Below, piece by piece: positions 57,761-64,000 of a stretch of DNA of 64,000 nt. Location: positions 62,001-126,000 of the forward strand of contig NZ_UTKY01000010.1 in assembly GCF_900583165.1 (NCBI RefSeq). Direction: 5' to 3'. The notes under the pieces are model-generated. The model ran no database searches, had not been told where the DNA came from, and saw only the letters and a program-made list of their open reading frames with translations. The DNA comes from Pseudomonas viridiflava (GTDB lineage Bacteria; Pseudomonadota; Gammaproteobacteria; Pseudomonadales; Pseudomonadaceae). Every line of letters starts with the position of its first letter. The first letter of the stretch is position 1. The position numbers and the translations under genes were made by a program.

Positions 57761-58684
57761 ATGGAAAGCTTTGGCAGTATCGAATGCTTTGTGCGCAGCG
57801 CCGAAGGTGGCAGTTTTGCCGAGGCGGCGCGACACCTGAGCCTCACGCCTGCGGCCGTCGGCAAAAGCGTCGCCAAGTTGGAAGCGCGTCTGGGTGTGCG
57901 CTTGTTCCAGCGCAGCACGCGGCGCCTTACCTTGACTGAAGCCGGCAAGCTGTTTCTCGAAGAAGTCAGCGGCAGCCTTACGACTATTCAGAATGCAATG
58001 GCTAACCTGGCCAGTGCAGAGGGCCGGCCAGTGGGCACGCTCAAGGTCAGCATGGGTACGGTGTTTGGCAATCGCTACGTGGTGCCGCTGCTCGGCGCCT
58101 TTATGCAACGCTTTCCGGATATCAGCCCGGACTGGCATTTTGATAATCGTCAGGTGGACTTGATTGGCCAAGGCTTCGATGCGGCCATCGGCGGTGGCTT
58201 CGAGTTGCCCCAGGGCGTGGTGGCGCGCAAGTTGACGCCGGCCCACCGGGTGTTGGTGGCATCAAAAGATCACTTGGCGCAATGCCCCCCAGTGTCGCTA
58301 CCTGAAGACTTGTCGCGCTGCCACGGCATTCTTATCCGTTCACCGCAGACCGGGCGCATCCGCTCCTGGCAACTGACCAGCCGCGAACGCGAACACCGCC
58401 CCTTGGTGCTCAAACCAAGTATGACCATGAGCGACTCCGAAGCCGCCTGCTGCGCCAGCGCCCAGGGTTTGGGCATTGCGTTGGTGAGCATGCCGATGGC
58501 CGTGCCGTTCTTGGACAGCGGGGCGGTGGTGCGGGTGTTGCCGGATTGGTATGTCGACGATGGCAACATTTCCATTTACTACGCCGAGCACAAATTGCTG
58601 CCCGGCAAGACGCGGGCGTTTGTGGATTTCATAATCGAGCAGTTTGCCGAGCAGCAGTTGGGGCGGCGGTTCAGTGCAGTTTGA
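57761..58684 (+). CDS. LysR-family transcriptional regulator
   Basis: 307 aa. N-terminal winged helix 'FGSIECFVRSAEGGSFAEAARHLSLTPAAVGKSVAKLEARLGVRLFQRSTRRLTLTEAG', then a LysR substrate-binding domain. It reads away from the SDR gene across 126 bp, the standard arrangement for a regulator and its target. Effector unknown. Confidence 0.93.
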   Translation: MESFGSIECFVRSAEGGSFAEAARHLSLTPAAVGKSVAKLEARLGVRLFQRSTRRLTLTEAGKLFLEEVSGSLTTIQNAMANLASAEGRPVGTLKVSMGTVFGNRYVVPLLGAFMQRFPDISPDWHFDNRQVDLIGQGFDAAIGGGFELPQGVVARKLTPAHRVLVASKDHLAQCPPVSLPEDLSRCHGILIRSPQTGRIRSWQLTSREREHRPLVLKPSMTMSDSEAACCASAQGLGIALVSMPMAVPFLDSGAVVRVLPDWYVDDGNISIYYAEHKLLPGKTRAFVDFIIEQFAEQQLGRRFSAV

Positions 58685-58704
58685 GCACACTGTCAGACCG
58701 ACTC

Positions 58705-58781
58705 GCGGCCATCGCGGGCAAGCCCGGCTCCCACAGGGGAATGCGTTCCAATGTGGGAGCTGGCGTGCCTGCGATGGCCGC
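58705..58781. repeat. REPIN-type element, variant family
   Basis: GCGGCCATCGCGGGCAAGCC at the left and its near complement ending GATGGCCGC at the right, around a GTTCC spacer. It differs from the GGGGGC family at 3,338. Confidence 0.8.
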
Positions 58782-58789
58782 ACCTCGGT

Positions 58790-59518
58790 TTATCGGCCGA
58801 ACTGCCCCGGCCAGCCAATAACCTTCTTCGGCCTCGGCGTCGCATAGGTGCGAATCTTCGACGTCGACAACCCCAATCGCACCAGCGACTCGGCAATCGT
58901 CACCGCCGCCGTCACCCCGTCCACCACCGGCACACCGGTACGCTGGCGAATCTGCTCGTCCAACCCGGCCATGCCGCCGCAGCCCAAACAGATCACTTCG
59001 GCCTTGTCTTCGCTGATCGCCAATTCCGCTTGGCGCACGATGGCTTCCATGGCGGCCAGCGGGTCCTCTTCCAACTCCAATACCGCCATGCCGCTGGCGC
59101 GCACCGAGGCACAGCGCTGATAGAGCCCGGCGAGTTTCAGGCGGTCTTCGATCAGTGGCACGGTGCGGTCCAGGGTGGTGACCACCGAGTAGGCGTGGCC
59201 GAGGAACATCGCAGTACTGGCGGCAGCTTCGGTGATGTCCACCACTGGCACGTTCAACAGTTCCTGCAGGCCTTCACGGCCGTGCTCGCCGTAACCGGCC
59301 TGGATCACCGCATCAAACGGCTGGTCGTAGGCCATTACCCGGTCCATCACCGCGATGGCCGCCAGGTAGCTTTCAAAATTACCCTCCACCGATTCCGCGC
59401 CGAAGAAAGGCGTGAGCCCGACAATCTCGGTGCCCGGCGCCGCCACGGCGCGCGCCTGCTGGGCGATGGTGTCGGTGATGGATTCGGTGGTGTTGACGTT
59501 GACCACGAGGATACGCAT
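58790..59518 (-). CDS. Asp/Glu/hydantoin racemase family protein
   Basis: 242 aa from ATG 59,518. 'MRILVVNVNTTESITDTI' is the usual start. The two catalytic regions are 'VIQAGYGEHGREGL' and 'VICLGCGGMAGLDEQI' with Cys; in the first half the usual Cys is not obvious. It is 13 bp downstream of an NCS1 permease gene. It probably racemises hydantoins or allantoin taken up by that permease. No hydantoinase is nearby. Confidence 0.87.
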   Translation of the reverse strand: MRILVVNVNTTESITDTIAQQARAVAAPGTEIVGLTPFFGAESVEGNFESYLAAIAVMDRVMAYDQPFDAVIQAGYGEHGREGLQELLNVPVVDITEAAASTAMFLGHAYSVVTTLDRTVPLIEDRLKLAGLYQRCASVRASGMAVLELEEDPLAAMEAIVRQAELAISEDKAEVICLGCGGMAGLDEQIRQRTGVPVVDGVTAAVTIAESLVRLGLSTSKIRTYATPRPKKVIGWPGQFGR

Positions 59519-59531
59519 GAGATGTCCTTGA

Positions 59532-61058
59532 TTAATGGCTGACGTTATCGACGGCAATGCTTTCGCCACTGACATCGGCGTAGAACGGTTGGCGCTTGGC
59601 GATCAGCAGGTACAGCAGCCCCGCAATACCAGCGCCAAACATCCAGGAAAACGGCGAGACGCTGGCGAAACCGGGCATCAGGGCCAGCAGAATGGCGATC
59701 ACAGCAGCAGGAATAAACGCCGCCACTGCGCGTAAATTGACCCCGCGGCTGTAGTAATAAACCCCGTTCGGGTCTTCGCTATACAGCTGCAACACGTCCA
59801 CCCGGCTTTTACGGATCAGCCAGTAATCGACCATGATCACCCCGTACAACGGCCCCAGCAGCGCGCCCAGGCCGGACAGGAAATACACGATCACCAGCGG
59901 GCTGTTGTAGAGGTTCCACGGCAGGATCAGCACAGCCACGGTGGCGCTGATCAACCCGGCGCGGCGGAAGTTCAGGTACTTGGGCGCCAGATTGCTCAGC
60001 ACAAACGCCGGTGCAACGAAGTTGGCCATGATGTTCACCGCCACGGTGACGATCAAAAACGCCAGGCAGCCGAGTACCAGGAAGAAGGTGTTCGGGATGG
60101 CGGCGATGATTTCAGTCGGGCTTTCAATCACCCGGCCATTGAGCTGGAACTGCCCGCCGCACAGCAGCACCGTAATGGCGGCAAACACCAGGATATTTAC
60201 CGGTAGGCCCCAGAAGTTGCCGACCTGAATGGTCTTGCGGCACGGCGATGAGCGCGCAAAGTCGCAGAAATTGAGGATCAGCGTGCCGTAGATCGCCAGC
60301 CACAGCGCGCCACCGGCAAAGATATTGCGCCACATCTCACCGCCGCTCAGCGGTTCGCGGATCGACCAGGCGATATTGCCGCCGGTTTGGAAGTACATCC
60401 AGCCGGCCAGCGAAGCCACCGTCAGTAAAATCACCGGCCCGGCGAAGCCCTCATAGCGACGCACCATCTCCATGCCATAGGCCAGGATCACCAGTTGCAC
60501 CAGCCAGATCGCCACGAAACACGCCCAGCCCAAGGACGACAGGCCGAGGATAGAGTTGTGGTCGTATTCGGCAAAGCCTGGATGAATCGCCGTCAGCAGC
60601 ACGCGGAAAACCACCGAGGCCAGGTAGGTCTGAATACCAAACCAGGCGATTGCAATCACCGCGCGGATCAGCGCCGGAATCTGCGCGCCGTGGATGCCGA
60701 AACTGATACGGCTCATCACCGGGAACGGTACGCCAGTCTTCTGCCCCATGTAACCCGACAGGTTCATAAAGAAATACACCAGCGCCGCGCCAATGCCGAG
60801 AGACAACAAAATCTGCCAGCCACCCAGGCCCAGGGCATATAAGCCGATGGCAAAGGAGTAGTTGGCGATGTTGTGCACGTCATTGGTCCACAACGCAAAG
60901 ATGCTGTAGCGCCCCCAGCGCCGGCCTTCGACCTTGGTGGGCGCGAGGTCTTTATTGTGCAGGCGCGGGCTCAGTACCAACGGGCCTGTCCCGGTGGCCT
61001 CGGGGTTCAGGGAGGAGGGCAAATCCAGTGCGATGTTATTCGAGAGACTTGTACGCAT
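59532..61058 (-). CDS. NCS1-family nucleobase/hydantoin/allantoin permease
   Basis: 508 aa from ATG 61,058 (GGAG site 9 bp upstream); GTG at 61,076 is possible. Twelve membrane helices, with 'WTNDVHNIANYSFAIGLYALGL', 'GKTGVPFPVMSRISFGIHGA'-like 'QKTGVPFPVMSRISFGI' and 'GVIMVDYWLIRKSRVDV', all diagnostic for NCS1. It imports purine/hydantoin-like bases with a cation. It precedes the racemase gene in one operon, behind a TTGTATACAA palindrome. Confidence 0.92.
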   Translation of the reverse strand: MRTSLSNNIALDLPSSLNPEATGTGPLVLSPRLHNKDLAPTKVEGRRWGRYSIFALWTNDVHNIANYSFAIGLYALGLGGWQILLSLGIGAALVYFFMNLSGYMGQKTGVPFPVMSRISFGIHGAQIPALIRAVIAIAWFGIQTYLASVVFRVLLTAIHPGFAEYDHNSILGLSSLGWACFVAIWLVQLVILAYGMEMVRRYEGFAGPVILLTVASLAGWMYFQTGGNIAWSIREPLSGGEMWRNIFAGGALWLAIYGTLILNFCDFARSSPCRKTIQVGNFWGLPVNILVFAAITVLLCGGQFQLNGRVIESPTEIIAAIPNTFFLVLGCLAFLIVTVAVNIMANFVAPAFVLSNLAPKYLNFRRAGLISATVAVLILPWNLYNSPLVIVYFLSGLGALLGPLYGVIMVDYWLIRKSRVDVLQLYSEDPNGVYYYSRGVNLRAVAAFIPAAVIAILLALMPGFASVSPFSWMFGAGIAGLLYLLIAKRQPFYADVSGESIAVDNVSH

Positions 61059-61417
61059 TCCGGCAGGCTCCAGCACATCTGCAGCCAGATGGCAGATGGC
61101 AAAGTGTATGTAGGTTTTGTATATATTGTATACAAAGCGCTTTTCACCTTAAGCCACATGCGTGCCAGTTTTTGATCTATGAAAACTGGCGTTAATTTCG
61201 TTTTTATAGGTTTGTTTAGTAACTTACTGAATTGGAAGAAATATAAATTGACCAGTTGAACAGGTATTTATTTTTCAGTGGGAACAAGGCGATTCACAAA
61301 GGTGAACATCAGGAGGCGAGAGGTGTTACGCAATGGTGCAGTAGAAGAGAAATTGCACACATAAATGGCACCGATGGTTACATGTATGTGTACATATTTA
61401 ATGAGCAATGCAAAAAA
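61059..61417. other. Intergenic region upstream of the permease operon
   Basis: 359 bp. It holds the palindrome at 61,126-61,135 close to the permease start; further right it is AT-rich with no credible gene. Confidence 0.45.
61126..61135. promoter_or_regulatory. TTGTATACAA palindromic operator candidate
   Basis: Perfect 10-bp palindrome, about 70 bp before the permease start, next to TTGTATATA. Such GTATAC-centred sites are typical of FadR/VanR-subfamily GntR regulators. No GntR gene is adjacent. Confidence 0.55.
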
Positions 61418-61510
61418 AATGTGGGAGGGGGCTTGCCCCCGATAGCGGTGTGTCAATCAGAGTATTTCTCACTGAACCACCGCCATCGGGGGCAAGCCCC
61501 CTCCCACATT
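61418..61510. repeat. REPIN-type element
   Basis: Arms AATGTGGGAGGGGGCTTGCC and the exact complement ending CCTCCCACATT, around the GATAGCGGTGTGTCAATC spacer. The best-preserved copy in the window. Confidence 0.9.
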
Positions 61511-61528
61511 GTCTAACCAAGTTGGCCC

Positions 61529-62263
61529 TTAGGCCTTGCTGATAATATTCCCAGCATGCAGCCCGCATTCCTTCTGCGTGGCCTCTTCCCACCACCAGCG
61601 CCCCTCGCGCTCATGCTGGTTTGGCAGCACCGGGCGCGTGCACGGCTCGCAGCCAATGCTGATAAACCCACGCTCATGCAGGCTGTTGTAGGGCAACTCC
61701 AACATACGGATATAGCCCCAGATCTCTTCGCTGGTCATCTGCGCCAACGGGTTGAATTTGTACAGGGTGCGTTCCGGGGTAGAGAAGGCCGAGTCGATCT
61801 CCAGCGCCGCCACCTGGCTGCGGGTGCCGGGGCTCTGGTCACGGCGCTGGCCGGTGGCCCAGGCGCTCACGCCAGACAGCTTGCGGCGCAGCGGCTCGAT
61901 CTTGCGCACGCCGCAGCACTCACCGTGGCCGTCCTTGTAGAAACTGAACAGGCCCTTTTCCTTGACGAAGGGTTCCAGCTTGCTCTGGTCCGGGGAGATC
62001 AGTTCGATGTCGATCTTGTAGAACTCGCGCACCTGCTCGATAAACCGGTAGGTCTCCGGGTGCAGGCGGCCGGTGTCGAGGCTGAACACCTTAACGTTCT
62101 TGTTCAGCTTCCAGGCCATGTCCACCAGCACCACGTCCTCGGCGCCGCTGAAGGAAATCCACAGGTCATCGCCAAACTGGCTGAATGCCAGCTTGAGAAT
62201 GTCCTGGGCAGATTTGTTGGCATAGGTCGCGGCGAGTTCAGCGACGTCGAAAGCGTGGTTCAT
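61529..62263 (-). CDS. cysH: Assimilatory APS/PAPS reductase
   Basis: 244 aa from ATG 62,263. The P-loop-like '[16 protein letters not shown]', '[14 protein letters not shown]' and C-terminal '[16 protein letters not shown]' are those of CysH. The CC pair ('[13 protein letters not shown]') plus CEPC bind a [4Fe-4S] cluster, which marks the APS-using bacterial type rather than enteric PAPS reductase. It reduces APS to sulfite for cysteine synthesis. Its neighbours thrH and pabB match the P. aeruginosa order. Confidence 0.95.
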   Translation of the reverse strand: MNHAFDVAELAATYANKSAQDILKLAFSQFGDDLWISFSGAEDVVLVDMAWKLNKNVKVFSLDTGRLHPETYRFIEQVREFYKIDIELISPDQSKLEPFVKEKGLFSFYKDGHGECCGVRKIEPLRRKLSGVSAWATGQRRDQSPGTRSQVAALEIDSAFSTPERTLYKFNPLAQMTSEEIWGYIRMLELPYNSLHERGFISIGCEPCTRPVLPNQHEREGRWWWEEATQKECGLHAGNIISKA

Positions 62264-62415
62264 CAGGACGGTTCCTACAAGGTCAGTGGCGCTGAGCGCT
62301 CTATAGGGGAGCGATGGTATCAAAATCCGCTCTGCGTTGCGGCGGCGAGCTTGAATCGCTAGAGTTCGGCAGTCCTTTTGCTCGCTCAACTAACAACATC
62401 TAATGGGAGTGTCTT

Positions 62416-63033
62416 GTGGAAATTGCCTGTCTCGACCTGGAAGGGGTGCTGGTTCCGGAAATCTGGATCGCCTTCGCCGAAAAAACCGGTATTGAATCCC
62501 TGCGGGCCACCACGCGGGACATTCCCGATTACGACGTGTTGATGAAGCAACGCCTGCGTATCCTCGACGAGCACGGGCTCAAGCTCGGCGACATCCAAGA
62601 GGTGATTGCCACCCTCAAGCCGCTGGACGGCGCCATTGAATTCGTCAACTGGCTGCGCGAGCGCTTCCAGGTGGTGATCCTGTCCGACACGTTCTACGAG
62701 TTTTCCCAGCCGCTGATGCGCCAACTGGGGTTCCCGACGCTTTTGTGCCACCGGCTTATCACCGACGACAACGACCGCGTAGTGAGTTACCAACTGCGCC
62801 AGAAAGACCCCAAGCGCCAGTCGGTGCTGGCCTTCAAGAGCCTGTACTACCGCGTCATTGCTGCCGGCGATTCCTACAATGACACCACCATGCTGGGCGA
62901 AGCCGACCGGGGGATTTTATTCCATGCGCCGGAGAATGTGATTCGAGAGTTCCCGCAGTTCCCGGCGGTGCATACGTTTGAGGATTTGAAGCAGGAATTT
63001 ATCAAGGCGTCGAATCGGGCGTTGAGCCTGTAA
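62416..63033 (+). CDS. thrH: Phosphoserine/homoserine phosphotransferase ThrH
   Basis: 205 aa with GTG start. HAD motifs: 'CLDLEGVLVPE' (DxE rather than DxD, as in ThrH), 'VILSDTFYEF', 'QKDPKRQSV' and 'AAGDSYNDTTML'. Known in P. aeruginosa to dephosphorylate phosphoserine and to pass phosphate to homoserine. Divergent from cysH. Confidence 0.95.
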   Translation: MEIACLDLEGVLVPEIWIAFAEKTGIESLRATTRDIPDYDVLMKQRLRILDEHGLKLGDIQEVIATLKPLDGAIEFVNWLRERFQVVILSDTFYEFSQPLMRQLGFPTLLCHRLITDDNDRVVSYQLRQKDPKRQSVLAFKSLYYRVIAAGDSYNDTTMLGEADRGILFHAPENVIREFPQFPAVHTFEDLKQEFIKASNRALSL

Positions 63034-63052
63034 GGCTTTCAGTGCGGCTGAT

Positions 63053-63146
63053 GGCCTCTTCGCGAGCAAGCCCGCTCCCACATTTGATCGCATTCCAAAG
63101 GATGTACTCGGTTAAATGTGGGAGCGGGCTTGCTCGCGAAGAGGCC
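63053..63146. repeat. REPIN-type element, GCGAGCAAGC family
   Basis: Left arm GGCCTCTTCGCGAGCAAGCC and its perfect complement at the right, joined through CCGCTCCCACATTT on both sides. A long perfect inverted repeat with a 28-bp spacer. Confidence 0.9.
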
Positions 63147-63171
63147 GGCTCAGCCGCTGCATATCTTCCCA

Positions 63172-63528
63172 CTAGCCCCCCGCCAACAAGCTCTCATAAG
63201 GAATTCGCAAGCCCTCATGCAGCCGCTTGATCATCGCCAAGCTCAACTTGCGCTTATGGTTCAGCACTTCTGACACCCGTCCACTGGTGCCAATAAACGG
63301 CTCCAGATCGCGGGCGGTCATGCCCAGCTGTTCCATCCGAAATTTGATCGCTTCCACCGGGTCGGAAGGGGGCAGTGGATACTGTTCCGCCTCGTACTTC
63401 TCGATGAGGATTGCGAGAATTTCCAGCTCGTCACCTTCAGGTGAGCCAATGGCCGCTCCCCATATCTGCTCCACGCGTGCAAGTGCAGCGGTCAGATCGT
63501 CCTGGGAATGTATAGGTTTGATGTTCAT
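63172..63528 (-). CDS. HigA-like antitoxin (XRE HTH protein)
   Basis: 118 aa from ATG 63,528. N-terminal half: 'IKPIHSQDDLTAALARVEQIWGAAIGSPEGDELEILAILIEKYE'. The C-terminal HTH is 'MTARDLEPFIGTSGRVSEVLNHKRKLSLAMIKRLHEGLRIPYESLL'. This is the HigA/YgjM antitoxin layout. The start overlaps a TGA in the TGATG manner of higBA operons, but the toxin upstream is reduced to its last few codons. Confidence 0.87.
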   Translation of the reverse strand: MNIKPIHSQDDLTAALARVEQIWGAAIGSPEGDELEILAILIEKYEAEQYPLPPSDPVEAIKFRMEQLGMTARDLEPFIGTSGRVSEVLNHKRKLSLAMIKRLHEGLRIPYESLLAGG

Positions 63529-63560
63529 CACACGGTCTCCGCGTTGATCTGGTCGTACTT
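63528..63560 (-). pseudogene. HigB-like toxin, C-terminal remnant
   Basis: Ends '...YDQINAETV' and stops with TGA overlapping the antitoxin ATG. This matches the C-terminus of HigB-type mRNA interferases. Reading upstream in frame gives about 25 unrelated codons and then a TGA, with no toxin core. The rest of the toxin gene is missing. Confidence 0.55.
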
Positions 63561-63661
63561 AGCTTGTGAATCTCCCAATTCGGGAGGATTTTGAGCTTCG
63601 TTTTTTACAGATGCAATTGTGGAAACATTTTTTTGAAGAGTTCAGCTTTCGTTCTGAGGCA

Positions 63662-64000
63662 CTACAGGCTTTCCAACGTTTGCAACAACACCCGCACCTT
63701 CGTCAGCGACTCCTGATACTCCGCCTCCCACTGCGAGTCCGCGACAATCCCGCCGCCGCCCCAGCAGCACACCTGCCCATCCTTGACCAGTAAGCTGCGG
63801 ATGGCGATGGAGCTGTCCATTTCGCCGCGCACGTCCAGATAGACCAACGAGCCGCAGTACAGCCCGCGCCGGGTTGGTTCCAGTTCGTCAATGATCTGCA
63901 TCGCGCGAATCTTCGGCGCGCCGGTGATGGAGCCGCCGGGGAAGCTGCCGGCGATCAGGTCGAGGGCGTCTTTGTCGTCGGCCAGTTCGCCGATCACGCT
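63662..64000 (-). CDS. pabB: Aminodeoxychorismate synthase component I (3' part)
   Basis: The last 112 codons are present; the gene continues past the window edge. The chorismate-binding core shows '[40 protein letters not shown]' and the C-terminus '[25 protein letters not shown]'. It makes aminodeoxychorismate for folate. TrpE is the alternative, but these motifs and the nearby thrH and cysH favour PabB. Confidence 0.9.
   Translation of the reverse strand, partial: SVIGELADDKDALDLIAGSFPGGSITGAPKIRAMQIIDELEPTRRGLYCGSLVYLDVRGEMDSSIAIRSLLVKDGQVCCWGGGGIVADSQWEAEYQESLTKVRVLLQTLESL

Overview
The window is a 64 kb piece of a Pseudomonas chromosome, most like the P. fluorescens group. The evidence is the run of Pseudomonas-type genes (etfBA, a MocR-type regulator, an assimilatory APS-reductase-type cysH followed by thrH and pabB), high GC with strongly biased third positions, and many copies of the REP/REPIN palindromes typical of fluorescent pseudomonads. 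All calls come from reading the sequence and its translations; no database search was run.

Left host flank (1-19.9 kb). The end of etfB and all of etfA close with a strong terminator. They are followed by a periplasmic solute-binding protein, a DUF4398 lipoprotein/OmpA-type lipoprotein pair, a GntR/MocR regulator, small conserved genes (Lys/Ala-rich secreted protein, Cys-cluster protein, START-domain protein, RraB family), and a three-gene operon (circularly permuted ATP-grasp, alpha-E, transglutaminase) behind a near-perfect sigma-54 promoter. Next come a c-type cytochrome, a thiolase plus FadB-like beta-oxidation pair, a class I amidotransferase, a CorA-type transporter, a PlsC-type acyltransferase and a crotonase.

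Prophage (19,976-53,922, about 33.9 kb). It is integrated in the 3' end of tRNA-Ser(GGA), bounded by a 23-bp core repeat, with a near-identical 21-bp arm-type repeat just inside each end. It is a complete-looking P2-superfamily myophage of the HP1/K139 type. It has an integrase; a leftward early block (small proteins, a 932-aa primase-helicase, a YmfL-like regulator, a Cro-like HTH protein); a rightward XRE repressor; and an Ogr-like activator. The morphogenesis genes are portal and terminase (leftward), then scaffold, capsid, head completion, sheath (DUF2586), tube (DUF2597), holin, endolysin, nested Rz/Rz1, a -1 frameshifted tail chaperone, tape measure, baseplate, collar fibre and hub/spike (rightward).

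The most interesting content is cargo. Each end of the prophage carries an AT-rich AAA ATPase plus DUF4435/TOPRIM-like module resembling the PARIS (AriA/AriB) anti-phage system. At the left end the two activities are fused in one 602-aa protein. At the right end they are two adjacent genes. Two architectures of the same defence logic thus sit at opposite ends of one prophage. The right end also has an AT-rich array of GGTAAT motifs next to the attachment site.

Right host flank (53.9-64 kb). Here lie a lipoprotein, a gamma-glutamylcyclotransferase-like protein, an M24 peptidase-fold protein, a DUF2784 protein, a HAD phosphatase, a divergent SDR/LysR pair, a hydantoin/allantoin-type racemase with an NCS1 permease, cysH, thrH, a HigA-like antitoxin preceded only by the tail end of a HigB-like toxin, and the 3' part of pabB, cut by the window edge.
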